Shown: positions 9,155-17,858, numbered from the stretch's first letter. The stretch is DNA of 64,000 bases from Azospira inquinata (GCF_018905915.1 NZ_CP064782.1:1612001-1676000); one strand, 5' to 3'. Notes: generated from the letters alone by a model not told the origin. Program-made: numbers and translations.

Positions 9155-10381
9155 GTGGATATCTACATTGTGGGGGGCGCCGTCCGGGACGGCCTGCTCG
9201 GTCTACCCGTTCAGGACCGGGATTTCGTAGTGGTGGGGGCAACCCCGGAACAAATGCTGGCGGCGGGCTACCGGCCCGTGGGCAAGGATTTTCCCGTGTT
9301 TCTCCACCCCACTAGCCATGAGGAATACGCCCTGGCCCGCACGGAGCGCAAGACGGGCCGGGGCTACCACGGCTTCGCCTTCCACGCCGACCCGGACGTC
9401 ACTCTGGAAGAGGACCTGGCCCGCCGGGACCTGACCATCAACGCCATCGCCCAGGCCCCGGACGGCACCTATATCGATCCCTACGGCGGTCTGGCCGACC
9501 TGAAGGCCCGGGTGCTGCGCCATGTGGGCCCGGCCTTTGTGGAAGACCCGGTGCGCATTCTGCGCCTGGCCCGCTTTGCCGCCCGCTTCACGGAATTTTC
9601 CGTGGCCCCGGAAACCTTCGCCCTCATGGGCACCATGGTGGCCAATGGGGAAGTGGATCATCTGGTGCCGGAACGGGTCTGGCAGGAGCTGGCCAAGGGC
9701 CTCATGGAAGCCCGGCCGTCCCGCATGATCCAGGTGCTGCGCCAGTGCGGCGCCCTGGCCCGGCTGCTGCCCGAGGTGGACCGGCTCTACGGGGTGCCCC
9801 AGCGGGCCGACTATCACCCGGAAGTGGATACGGGGGTCCATCTGGAGCTGGTGCTGGATACCGCCGCCGCCCGGGGCGAACCCCTGCCCGTGCGCTTTGC
9901 CGCCCTGACCCACGACCTGGGCAAGGGCACCACCCCGGCGGACATCCTGCCCCGGCACATCGGCCACGAAGCCCGTAGTCTGGAGCTGCTGGAAGGGGTC
10001 TGCGCCCGCCTGCGGGTGCCCACGGACTGCCGGGATCTGGCCCGGCTGGTGGCCCGCTACCACAGCGATGTGCATCGGGTGGCCGACCTGAAGGCCACCA
10101 CCCTGGTGAAACTCCTGGAGCAGGCCGATGCCCTGCGCCGTCCCCAGCGCTTTGACCAGCTCCTGGCCGCCTGCACCTGTGATTTCCTGGGCCGGGGCGG
10201 GGATTGGCCCACCCGTCCCTATCCGTCTCCCGATCGGCTGCGCCACGCCTTGGCCGCCGTCCAGACCGTGGATGCGGCTGCCATCGCCAAGGCCTGCCCC
10301 GATCCTCGGCAGATCCCGGAACACCTGCACCGGGCCCGGGTGGCGGCGGTGAGCCAGGCCCTGGCCGACTTTCCGGCCTGA
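9155..10381 (+). CDS. cca: CCA-adding enzyme (tRNA nucleotidyltransferase)
   Basis: Adds or repairs the 3' CCA end of tRNAs without a nucleic-acid template. The GTG at 9155 gives 408 residues beginning IYIVGGAVRDGLLG, the canonical start of the class II nucleotidyltransferase domain; the site AAGGAG lies about 10 nt upstream. RDRDF-type (here QDRDFVVVGAT) carries the metal-binding acids. RRDLTINAIA and the ATP/CTP-selecting region (EDPVRILRLARFAAR) follow. The C-terminal half contains an HD phosphohydrolase domain (THDLGKG and later YHSDVH), as in the E. coli enzyme. It starts 4 bases after the GST stop, so translation is probably coupled. Confidence 0.95.
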   Translation: MDIYIVGGAVRDGLLGLPVQDRDFVVVGATPEQMLAAGYRPVGKDFPVFLHPTSHEEYALARTERKTGRGYHGFAFHADPDVTLEEDLARRDLTINAIAQAPDGTYIDPYGGLADLKARVLRHVGPAFVEDPVRILRLARFAARFTEFSVAPETFALMGTMVANGEVDHLVPERVWQELAKGLMEARPSRMIQVLRQCGALARLLPEVDRLYGVPQRADYHPEVDTGVHLELVLDTAAARGEPLPVRFAALTHDLGKGTTPADILPRHIGHEARSLELLEGVCARLRVPTDCRDLARLVARYHSDVHRVADLKATTLVKLLEQADALRRPQRFDQLLAACTCDFLGRGGDWPTRPYPSPDRLRHALAAVQTVDAAAIAKACPDPRQIPEHLHRARVAAVSQALADFPA

Positions 10382-10539
10382 AGGGGCTGCCCGAGCCCTA
10401 TGGGATGAGCCGGAGGGTGCCCCATTGCCCCGGCAAAGCGGGGGCGGCGGAGTCTGTTTCTAGCCGCCTCGCCACCGTGTTAAATTGCTCCTTGGGCCGC
10501 GAGGATTCCCCCGTGGCCCTCCCAAAAAAGGAGCGGGCC

Positions 10540-11025
10540 ATGGATCAGGGCAAATCTCAACGCCGCCGCCGCCCGGTGTGGCTTACCTGGCTGCTGGCCG
10601 CCGGTCTGGCCCTTCTCTGGGGCACCGCCCCGGCCCAGGCCCTCTATAAAACCGTGGGACCGGACGGCCGGGTGACCTACACGGACCACCCGCCGGGCAA
10701 CGCCAAAGCCAAGCCCCTATCCACCGGGAACCCCACCCTAAGCTACTCCCCGGGGGCCACCGCCAACCCCTCCTCCCCCAGCGCCCGTTCCCGGATCGGG
10801 GCCGTTACCCTCTATTCCGCCGTCTGGTGCGGCTACTGCCGCCAGGCCAAAGCCTATTTGGGCAGCCACGGCATCGCCTACCGGGAAGTGGACGTGGAAT
10901 CCCCCAGCGGCGCCGCCGATTTCGCCCGAGCAGGCGGGGGGCGGGGCATCCCCCTCCTGGTCGCCGGCGGCCAGCAAATCCGAGGTTATTCCCCGGCCTC
11001 CTACGACGCGTTGTTTGGGCGCTGA
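10540..11025 (+). CDS. DUF4124-glutaredoxin fusion protein, exported
   Basis: 161 residues. A twin-arginine-free signal or anchor segment (TWLLAAGLALLWGTAPAQA) is followed by a DUF4124 motif (LYKTVGPDGRVTYTDHPP) and, from about residue 86, a glutaredoxin domain with the redox pair CGYC (AVWCGYCRQAK), the cis-proline in GIPLLV and the C-terminal GYSPASY. It is therefore probably a periplasmic or membrane-tethered thiol oxidoreductase; the partner is unknown. The ATG at 10540 is chosen because AAAAAAGGAG lies just upstream and the signal peptide then sits at the N-terminus. It follows cca after 158 bases. Confidence 0.85.
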   Translation: MDQGKSQRRRRPVWLTWLLAAGLALLWGTAPAQALYKTVGPDGRVTYTDHPPGNAKAKPLSTGNPTLSYSPGATANPSSPSARSRIGAVTLYSAVWCGYCRQAKAYLGSHGIAYREVDVESPSGAADFARAGGGRGIPLLVAGGQQIRGYSPASYDALFGR

Positions 11026-11142
11026 GGCTCCCCCAAAAGCCGAAAAGCGATGGGCCGGATGCCTTTGGCCATTTTTTCTGCGCTATTTTTGCCGGATTGA
11101 AGCTTGGCGTTTTCCTTGGGGAAGGCTGTATTCCTAACAATA

Positions 11143-11158
11143 TGTGACGAAAGTCACA
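11143..11158. promoter_or_regulatory. CRP-type palindromic operator upstream of vgrG
   Basis: TGTGACGAAAGTCACA is a perfect inverted repeat and an exact match to the E. coli CRP half-sites (TGTGA-N6-TCACA), with A/T on both flanks. It lies 62 bases before the vgrG ATG. A weak promoter (TTCCCA, 17 nt, TACAAT, ending at 11190) would place the site near -46. Binding by a CRP/Vfr-like regulator, and hence cAMP or nutrient control of the T6SS island, is inference. Confidence 0.6.
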
Positions 11159-11219
11159 TTATTCCCATGCCATAAGGGGCAGGTTACAATGCCGCCTTTC
11201 ATGCAATTGGTATGTTGGT

Positions 11220-14090
11220 ATGAAATCCCTGGCGGAGCTATTGGAGAGTTACGGAAGCGGGTATTTGCAGGCGGGGCGGCAGTTCGGGTTGCAACTGGGG
11301 GATGGCCAAGTCTGGTCGGAACGGCTGTTACCCCACGCTCTGGAAGGGGAAGAAGGTCTCTCCCAGTCCTACCGCTACCGGGTGGAATGCCTGTCCCCGG
11401 ACGTGGGTCTGGAACTCAAAAGCCTCCTGGGCTTAGCCGCCGCCCTGACGGTGGAAGGCCAGGATGGGGCCCCGGTGGTGCGCTGCGGCGTGGTCAGCGG
11501 TGCCGAAGCCCTGGCCAGTGACGGGGGCTTCGCCCGCTATGCCCTGACCCTGGAACCGCCCCTGGCCCTGCTCAAGCTCCGCCACACCAGCCGGGTCTTC
11601 CAGGACCTCACCCCAGACGCCATCATCCGCCAGATCCTGGACGAACACCGGGCCGCCAACCCGGTCTTTGCCGCCCAGCAACAGCTGGACTTCCACCTGA
11701 CCCAGCCCCTCTCCCCCCGCAGCTACTGTCTCCAGTACCGGGAGACCGACTACGACTTCATCGTCCGCCTGCTCCACGAAGAAGGATTGGCCTGGCGCTT
11801 TGACCATAGCCAGGAAGGTACGCCCCACGTCACCCTGGTGGCCTTCGACGATCCCTATGCGGTCCCGGCCGCCCCCCTGGAGCGGGTACGCTTCCACCGC
11901 AGCGACGCCACGGAGCAAGAAGACGGCCTCAGCCACTGGGAAAGCCAGCGCCAGGTGGTCTCCAGCAAAGTGAGCCTGGCCAGCTTCGACTACCAGCCTG
12001 TCACCACCCTGCAAGGAGGGGATGGGAGCCACGTGGAACAGGGAAAAGACGGCCAGGCCGCCGGCACCACCCTGGAAGACTACGACCCCCAAAGCCTCTA
12101 CTACGCCCAAGACCCGGATCAGCTGGAACGCTACGCCCGCCTGCGCCAACAGGCCCATGACCGGAGCGCCAAGGCCTTCACCGGCCAGGGCACGGTGCGG
12201 GGCCTTCTGGCGGGTCAATGGTTCCGCCTGGACGACCACCCGGCCCTGGACGGGAAGGGCAGCGACCAGCGGGAATTCGTGGTTACCCGGCAACAGTTCG
12301 CGGCCAGGAACAACCTGCCCGGAGAACTGGCCCAGCAACTGCCCCCCAGCCTTTTGGGGCAAAGCGCCCTGACCAGCCCCACCGCCGGCACCTCAGGCGC
12401 CGGGAGCCTCTCCCCCACAGAAGCCCAGCCCTTCCAGACCCACCTCACCGCCCAGCGCCGGGGCCTCCCCCTCACCCCGGCCTATGCCCACAGCGACCAG
12501 GCCAAACCCACGGCCCGGGGCGCCCAGACCGCCACCGTGGTGGGCCCCTCGGGGGAAGAAGTGCATACGGACGCCCAGGGCCGCATCAAGGTCCAGTTCC
12601 ACTGGCAACGGCCCGACGAACACCCCACCGTGGGGGCCAATCGGGACGACACCTCCAGCTGCTGGCTCCGGGTCGCCATGCCCAGCGCCGGGGCCGCCTG
12701 GGGCCACCAGTTCATTCCCCGCATCGGCCAGGAAGTGCTGGTGGACTTCCTGGAAGGGGACATTGACCGGCCCCTCATCACCGGGGTGCTCTATAACGGC
12801 AGCCACCTTCCCCCCACCTTCAGCGGCGCCGGCACCCTCCCCGCCAACAAAACCCTCTCCGGCATCAAGAGTAAGGAACACCAGGGGGGCCAATACAACG
12901 AACTGCTCTTCGACGACACCCCGGGGGAAGTGCGGGCCAAACTCTCCAGCGAACACGGCAAAACCCAGCTCAACCAGGGCTTCCTCACCCATCCCCGGAC
13001 CGAGGGCAAAGCCACGCCCCGGGGAGATGGCTTTGAACTGCGCACCGACCGGCAAGGCGCCCTAAGGGCGGGCCAGGGCCTGCTCCTCAGCACCGAAACC
13101 CAGGCCAACGCTGGCGGCAAACAACTGGCCCGGAGCGGCATCCAGCACCAACTGGAAAGCGCCCTGGCCCTAAGCCAGGCCCTGGGCGAAAACGCCACCC
13201 ATCAGCTAGCGGATACGGTGGAAACGGGCCCGGAACAAATTCAGCCCAACAACGCCAAGGCCAGCAAAACCCCCACGGGCCACCTGCACCACCAGGTCAG
13301 CGCCTTGAAAGCCTGGGAAGGGGGCAGCAACACGGACCCGGAAGGGAAAACCGCCCAGGACCAGACCGGGCGCCAGCCCCTCATGATCCTCTCCGCCCCC
13401 GGGGGCCTGGCTGCCGGCACGGAACAGAGCGCCACGGTGAGTGCCGGCACCAACCTGGACCTGATCGCCCAACGGGACACCCAACAAACCTCGGGCCGCC
13501 GCTGGCTCCACAACGTGGGCCAACACATCAGCCTCTTCGTCGCCGGAGTGAAAGATCAGATCGCCCTCAAGCTTATTGCGGCCAAGGGCAAGGTCCAGGT
13601 GCAGGCTCAGAGCGATGCTTTGGAAATTACGGCGGATAAGGATGTCACCATTACTTCCTGTAAGAATCGGGTCGTTGTGGCAGCAAAAGAAGAAATTCTT
13701 CTGGCCTGTGGAGGGGGGTATATCCGCATCAAGGGAGGCAACATTGATATCCATTGTCCTGGAAGTTCAAGTTTCAAGGCGGGGAATTATTTGCTTACCG
13801 GACCAACAAACTTGGGTTATCCCTTGCCGTGGTTTAAAACAACCCACGCCTATAGTGTGCAATTCAAGATAAAGAACAAACTTGGTGAAATTCAAAAGAA
13901 TATGCCATATAAAATGTACAGCAAAACGGGGCTGGAATATGTAGGGAAGACAGACAATGAGGGCATGACAAAAAGGATATACGCAGAGAAAAATTTAAGT
14001 TTTTTTTTGGAGCAGATCTATCCGAAATCAACAGATACAGATGACATTAAAGAACGAACGGAAAGGTTTTATGATGATGACTCCAATTGA
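11220..14090 (+). CDS. vgrG: T6SS spike protein VgrG with C-terminal adaptor-like domain
   Basis: Trimeric spike of the type VI secretion tube, 956 residues. The gp27-like part covers about residues 15-420 (YRVECLSPD, YCLQYRETDYDFIVRLLHEEG). The gp5-like OB domain is at about 437-530 (HTDAQGRIKVQFHWQ, SCWLRVAMPSAG, IGQEVLVDFLEGD). The DUF2345 beta-helix needle runs to about 850 (RRWLHNVGQHISLFVAGV). The final ~80 residues (YSVQFKIKN...GKTDNEGMTKRIYAEK) look like the transthyretin-like extension that in other VgrGs recruits cargo effectors. Base composition turns from GC-rich to AT-rich inside the gene near 13,600, so trunk and tail have different histories. No strong ribosome site precedes the ATG. 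The overlapping effector gene supports cargo coupling. No other T6SS structural gene is in the window. Confidence 0.95.
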   Translation: MKSLAELLESYGSGYLQAGRQFGLQLGDGQVWSERLLPHALEGEEGLSQSYRYRVECLSPDVGLELKSLLGLAAALTVEGQDGAPVVRCGVVSGAEALASDGGFARYALTLEPPLALLKLRHTSRVFQDLTPDAIIRQILDEHRAANPVFAAQQQLDFHLTQPLSPRSYCLQYRETDYDFIVRLLHEEGLAWRFDHSQEGTPHVTLVAFDDPYAVPAAPLERVRFHRSDATEQEDGLSHWESQRQVVSSKVSLASFDYQPVTTLQGGDGSHVEQGKDGQAAGTTLEDYDPQSLYYAQDPDQLERYARLRQQAHDRSAKAFTGQGTVRGLLAGQWFRLDDHPALDGKGSDQREFVVTRQQFAARNNLPGELAQQLPPSLLGQSALTSPTAGTSGAGSLSPTEAQPFQTHLTAQRRGLPLTPAYAHSDQAKPTARGAQTATVVGPSGEEVHTDAQGRIKVQFHWQRPDEHPTVGANRDDTSSCWLRVAMPSAGAAWGHQFIPRIGQEVLVDFLEGDIDRPLITGVLYNGSHLPPTFSGAGTLPANKTLSGIKSKEHQGGQYNELLFDDTPGEVRAKLSSEHGKTQLNQGFLTHPRTEGKATPRGDGFELRTDRQGALRAGQGLLLSTETQANAGGKQLARSGIQHQLESALALSQALGENATHQLADTVETGPEQIQPNNAKASKTPTGHLHHQVSALKAWEGGSNTDPEGKTAQDQTGRQPLMILSAPGGLAAGTEQSATVSAGTNLDLIAQRDTQQTSGRRWLHNVGQHISLFVAGVKDQIALKLIAAKGKVQVQAQSDALEITADKDVTITSCKNRVVVAAKEEILLACGGGYIRIKGGNIDIHCPGSSSFKAGNYLLTGPTNLGYPLPWFKTTHAYSVQFKIKNKLGEIQKNMPYKMYSKTGLEYVGKTDNEGMTKRIYAEKNLSFFLEQIYPKSTDTDDIKERTERFYDDDSN

Positions 14091-14988
14091 GAAAGAAAGA
14101 ACAGACAAAGATCATACAAAAACAAAAGACGCTGTAATAATATGTGCATGTAATAGAGAGCTAACTCTGGAAGAATTATCTTCCATTTATTCAGAGCAAA
14201 GTAAGAAAAGAGTGGCGATCTTCATAAAAAGCATAAATGAAACAATGCAAAAATATGGGATAGATACGTGCATGAGGAAAGCTCATTTTTTAGCCCAAAT
14301 TGGTCATGAATCTGGTAGGTTGCAGTTCACAGCAGAAGTGCTTAAAAAAAATCAGAATGAAAATGACGTTTATGATGGATACAAGGGGCGTGGGCTAATA
14401 CAATTAACTTATAAGAAGTCGTATGTTGATTATGGTAATTACTTGGGGATTGATTTAACGGGTAACAATAAAGTCAAGCTAGAGTCGCCAGGGCTTGCAA
14501 CCGATTCGGCGGGTTGGTTTTGGACATTAGCAAAAAGTACAAATATAAATTCATTAGCTGACGCTAATGATTTTATTGCAATTACATTAAAAATAAACGG
14601 CGGCCTTAATGGGTATAATGACCGTTTGTTAATTTTACAAAAAGCTGCTAGAACTATAGGCCTTGATGTGTGCAAAACATTACAGCCACTAAGGGAATAT
14701 CTTCCTGATGTTGCGGATACTGCACTATCCACGAAAGAATATAGCATTGTTGATAGTTCAGAATACCCTAATGCTAGAAGCTGCTTTGCATGGGGCTATT
14801 GGCACGACAATTCAAAAAAGACTAGCGGGACTAACAAAGACAACAAAAACGCGGTCATTGGCTATTCGAGATTTTTAAAACTTACAGAGAATAAGCCTTA
14901 TACAAAGCGCGCATTTGGTTTGGCTCCAGAGCAAATGGTGGATATTGCAAATAATTACATCAAAGAAAATGAAAAAAAAATCAAATAA
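14071..14988 (+). CDS. GH19-type muramidase/chitinase-fold T6SS effector
   Basis: About 305 residues, AT-rich. The glycoside hydrolase 19 (endolysin-like) domain begins near residue 70: RKAHFLAQIGHESG has the catalytic glutamate (E80), and a second acid (E89) lies nine residues on, the same spacing as E49/D58 of the phage SPN1S endolysin. GRGLIQLTY and NINSLADANDFIAITLKINGG are further family blocks. It should cut the glycan strands of peptidoglycan. No signal peptide is present, as expected for cargo loaded on VgrG. The gene overlaps vgrG; three in-frame ATG codons at 14071-14079 follow GGAAAGG, and an earlier ATG at 14041 is also possible. Effector status is inferred from position and domain. 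Confidence 0.82.
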   Translation: MMMTPIEKERTDKDHTKTKDAVIICACNRELTLEELSSIYSEQSKKRVAIFIKSINETMQKYGIDTCMRKAHFLAQIGHESGRLQFTAEVLKKNQNENDVYDGYKGRGLIQLTYKKSYVDYGNYLGIDLTGNNKVKLESPGLATDSAGWFWTLAKSTNINSLADANDFIAITLKINGGLNGYNDRLLILQKAARTIGLDVCKTLQPLREYLPDVADTALSTKEYSIVDSSEYPNARSCFAWGYWHDNSKKTSGTNKDNKNAVIGYSRFLKLTENKPYTKRAFGLAPEQMVDIANNYIKENEKKIK

Positions 14989-15466
14989 CCTAATTGTTTT
15001 AAATTTAATGCTTTTTTTATTTAGCACATCTTCACTTGCGGTGGAAATACAAAAAAAAATTCCGGCAGTAATAGTCGACGGAAAATTAAAAACACCGGAT
15101 TTTGTGCAATATTTTCAGGATAAAAAAAGAGTACCTTCATGTTATATAGAAGGTGAGGATATGAAGCGCGTTAACATTATTATATTCGATGATGATGACG
15201 ACCAAGATTATTCAAACTGCAACGGGATATTTCCTCCGAAAATTATTTTTCATAATGGCGTCACATATGCAGTGTTTGAGTTTTTGGAAGAAGAGACTAA
15301 AGGAGTGATATCAAGTCACTACTTTTATGTAAAGCTTAAGCCTAATGGCTTTGATTACTGTAATAATAGCGAAGAGCTTTCGATGCGGGTAAAAATAAAT
15401 AAATCCACAAAGGCGTCTAACGTGGAGGCTCTATCCTCATTAGGGTGCTCTACCGATCCCCAATAG
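14969..15466 (+). CDS. Secreted small protein, candidate immunity protein to the GH19 effector
   Basis: 165 residues, family not recognised. A clear signal peptide (LIVLNLMLFLFSTSSLA, cleavage near residue 24) sends it to the periplasm, where a muramidase would act. The mature part has four cysteines that could form two disulfides, and an acidic run (DDDDDQD). The gene starts inside the end of the muramidase gene (20-base overlap), the usual layout of effector-immunity pairs. The start at 14969 is chosen because it puts the signal peptide at the N-terminus. The immunity role is an inference; there is no recognisable lysozyme-inhibitor motif. Confidence 0.7.
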   Translation: MKKKSNNLIVLNLMLFLFSTSSLAVEIQKKIPAVIVDGKLKTPDFVQYFQDKKRVPSCYIEGEDMKRVNIIIFDDDDDQDYSNCNGIFPPKIIFHNGVTYAVFEFLEEETKGVISSHYFYVKLKPNGFDYCNNSEELSMRVKINKSTKASNVEALSSLGCSTDPQ

Positions 15467-15727
15467 GTGTGTGCCCCATGTTTCTAAGAAAGGTTTTGTC
15501 GGCTACGTTTGGACTACCTTTTTTCCGTTGAGACGCCACGCATTTTGGTGTGCCTCTACTCCGAAGTCACTGTATGGGTTGTACGCGTTAATTGGGAAGG
15601 ACTCTGATGGTGGTGTATATGGGATGCGTAGCATATCCAAAAAAAATCAAAAAAATGGTCTGGTAATATTATTTCTTTGATATTGGGAGGTGCTTCTTCC
15701 AATAATTAAAAAAACTATTTTTGGGTA

Positions 15728-16063
15728 ATGGATGCCGACATAGCCCAGGGCGAAACGGATCGCCATACCCCGAGCCATATGGCATCGTCTGGTGACCGAG
15801 TGGATGCCCAATACGTCGTTCAGCCTGGAGACACCCTGGGGAAGATTGGAAAAATCTTCAAAGTCAGTGCGGAGAAAATTAACAGCGCCAAATATCTCAA
15901 AGACCTTAATCGGATTTACTCCGGTCAACGGATTATTATTCCTACCTCGAGAAATGCTGCAGTTTCTATCGCGGTGCCACCTCCGGCATCTAAGCCCTCA
16001 CCCCAGAGCACTCCAGCCCCTACAACGCCAGCGAGGAGCAAGGAGGGAAAAAGGAAATGGTAG
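15728..16063 (+). CDS. LysM domain protein
   Basis: 111 residues with one LysM peptidoglycan-binding domain (about 35-80: YVVQPGDTLGKIGKIF ... INSAKYLKDLNRIYSGQRIIIP) and a proline-rich linker to the C-terminus. It ends within the start of the next gene (ATG overlaps its stop region by 7 bases), so the two are translated together and look like a split two-domain enzyme: LysM targeting module plus amidase. The N-terminal ~30 residues and their start are uncertain; another ATG is at 15779. Its DNA is more GC-rich than both neighbours, hinting at a separate origin. Confidence 0.7.
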   Translation: MDADIAQGETDRHTPSHMASSGDRVDAQYVVQPGDTLGKIGKIFKVSAEKINSAKYLKDLNRIYSGQRIIIPTSRNAAVSIAVPPPASKPSPQSTPAPTTPARSKEGKRKW

Positions 16064-16707
16064 CTGACCAAAAAAGAGCTCCATGGATGGAAGTTGCCGT
16101 AGCGGAGGCAAAAAAATGGGCAGGTTATTTCGAGAGCCAGAGAGCCTTCCTTGAGAAGAAAAAGAAAGCAGAAAAGAAAGGGGGGGCTACCCCTATTGGT
16201 GTGATCCCAATTAATTATCATAAAGAAGTAGGGGTTGGAATAAAAAATGCCTCTTTAGGGAATACCGCGTGGTGTGCTTCGTTTGCCAATTATTGCCTAA
16301 AAAGTGCTAATTATGAGTATGAGTTGAGTGCAAGTTCTAGGTTTCCTGTTCATAGTAAAAAGTTCGTGAAAATTGATAGCCCCGTATATGGTGCGTTGGT
16401 TGTGTACAAAAATCCTAAAGAGCCAAAAAAAGGGCATGTGGCATTTGTGTACAATAAAATAGAAAAAGGAGATATTGCTGTTTTAGGGGGCAACCAAGGA
16501 GATGCGATAACGATTAATGGCGATGCCGCGGTTTACGATGCCATTTTGCACTACGAGAAACTTGGATATTTTGTGCCCGCATCCTATTTGAAATATGCCG
16601 AAAGTGTTTTGGCTAAGGGCGGGGATCTTGGATCTCCGGTACCTATAAATAAACTAAGAGAACTTTTGTTTGGGCGGAATGGCGGGGATACTTTGAGGAC
16701 TGAGTAG
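16057..16707 (+). CDS. CHAP/TIGR02594-type peptidoglycan amidase, probable T6SS effector
   Basis: 216 residues. The core NTAWCASFANYC places the nucleophile cysteine at C73; GHVAFVY gives the histidine (H127), and GGNQGD gives a probable third residue (N146). This is the layout of the TIGR02594/CHAP cysteine amidase-peptidase group that cuts peptide cross-bridges of peptidoglycan. No signal peptide is present. It starts inside the LysM gene behind an AGGAGG and AAGGA site, and is followed one base later by a small secreted protein, so it fits a second effector-immunity module of the vgrG island. The exact bond cut and delivery by this VgrG are not shown by sequence. Confidence 0.75.
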   Translation: MVADQKRAPWMEVAVAEAKKWAGYFESQRAFLEKKKKAEKKGGATPIGVIPINYHKEVGVGIKNASLGNTAWCASFANYCLKSANYEYELSASSRFPVHSKKFVKIDSPVYGALVVYKNPKEPKKGHVAFVYNKIEKGDIAVLGGNQGDAITINGDAAVYDAILHYEKLGYFVPASYLKYAESVLAKGGDLGSPVPINKLRELLFGRNGGDTLRTE

Positions 16708-16708
16708 C

Positions 16709-17254
16709 ATGAGATATTTATACGTAATATTTTTTATATTTTATTGGGTTGATGCGTTTGCGCAAGATGCTTCTGAGTTGCTTTCGTATGATGAATATAT
16801 TGGTATAAAAAAAATAATGTTTTCTAGTGACGGGAAATGTGACATTGATAAAGTGCTTGCTTCGTCAAAAATTCTTAACGTTCCGGATTATTATTATGAG
16901 CTTGGGGATGATTCATCAGCAGGGTACCCTTTAAGTAAAATGAAGCGCTCTGCGCTATGCTTAATATCAATTAGCTCAGATATGTCATTTATTGGGCCAA
17001 AAAAAATATCGAAGAAAATTAATCCGGATCCATATGCATATAATCATGATGTATATGAAGTCTTCCCGAAAGGGAAATTAGTGGCAGAAATAATATTTAT
17101 GCCGCCAATGAGACTAAGAAAATTATGCGATGAAAATGGTATTCCGGCTATTAATGTTTCTTTTAAAAAGAAAAATGGAAAGCTGGTGCGGGTTATAGGG
17201 TATGATCCATATTTGTCAAGGTGCGCATTGGATGTTGCAAAGAAAATCAAATAA
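16709..17254 (+). CDS. Secreted small protein, candidate immunity protein to the amidase
   Basis: 181 residues, family not recognised. The signal peptide MRYLYVIFFIFYWVDAFAQ ends near residue 19. The mature protein has several cysteines (KCDID, LCLIS, KLCDENG, SRCALD) and a lysine-rich AT-biased sequence. A carboxy-terminal stretch (GIPAINVSFKKKNGKLVRV ... SRCALDVAKK) resembles a TonB/TolA C-terminal-like beta-alpha pattern, but this is only an impression. It begins one base after the amidase stop, the typical position for cognate immunity. Periplasmic location matches the amidase target. Function inferred from context only. Confidence 0.65.
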   Translation: MRYLYVIFFIFYWVDAFAQDASELLSYDEYIGIKKIMFSSDGKCDIDKVLASSKILNVPDYYYELGDDSSAGYPLSKMKRSALCLISISSDMSFIGPKKISKKINPDPYAYNHDVYEVFPKGKLVAEIIFMPPMRLRKLCDENGIPAINVSFKKKNGKLVRVIGYDPYLSRCALDVAKKIK

Positions 17255-17327
17255 TGGATCCTTAAGTGCTCGACGAACTACACAATTACTAATAATGCCG
17301 TCCGTTGGTTTTTTATGTTAGAAAATC

Positions 17328-17858
17328 ATGTTTGATGCGATTTTGAGCAAAAGGCTTGTTAAGAGCTTGTGTGAGATATTGGTTCTATTTTCTATTTCCT
17401 TATTCGCTTTCTCTGGAGAACGAGGCTATCGCATAGTGTTTTATGATTTGTCGGTAAATGGTTTTCACGATAGCCAATTTTATAATTATAGAGAGAATTT
17501 TTGGGGGCGAGAAAAAGATAAGTGCTGGAATAAACGTTCGGGAGGAGGTATTGATGTGGCTTATTATAAAAAGCCTGTGCGTGGTATTGACGGAGCTTCG
17601 GCTAAAGAGGTGGTTGATGGATCAAGCCAGCGGGCACTAAAAATATTAAGGGAAAGGCTTCGTGGATATAAGGATGACTTGGTGTCTCAAGGGTTTGATG
17701 GGGTTATTATAATAAACAAAAGTGGTAACAGAATTTATGCATATGGGCCTGTTTCCGGAGCAATTTCTGTTCCGTATAATAAAAATACGAGTATGCCGAG
17801 ATTCGACTATTTGATATGCAAAGCATCTGCCGCGTTTGATGAAGACTATCAGCCGTGA
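17328..17858 (+). CDS. Secreted protein of a three-member local family, copy 1
   Basis: 176 residues. A hydrophobic signal (LCEILVLFSISLFAFSG) precedes a mature domain starting GERGY. It shares with the two downstream genes the pattern GERGY...D(L)S..GF.D, a CW.KR.G.GID block, a ...FDG.. block and a C-terminal C(K/A)A.A.FD(E/D)...P ending. It is the most diverged of the three. The two shared cysteines (in CWNKR and ICKAS) may form a disulfide. It follows the amidase module at 73 bases. The family is not recognised; periplasmic immunity to a T6SS effector is the best contextual guess. The ATG has no good ribosome site. Confidence 0.65.
   Translation: MFDAILSKRLVKSLCEILVLFSISLFAFSGERGYRIVFYDLSVNGFHDSQFYNYRENFWGREKDKCWNKRSGGGIDVAYYKKPVRGIDGASAKEVVDGSSQRALKILRERLRGYKDDLVSQGFDGVIIINKSGNRIYAYGPVSGAISVPYNKNTSMPRFDYLICKASAAFDEDYQP

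Noticed and set aside
11433..13055. Long minus-strand frames opposite vgrG
   Set aside because: Antisense shadow frames of a GC-rich gene, without family motifs.
15471..15680. 69-codon frame between the two effector modules
   Set aside because: No family, no site, aberrant composition; treated as decayed spacer.
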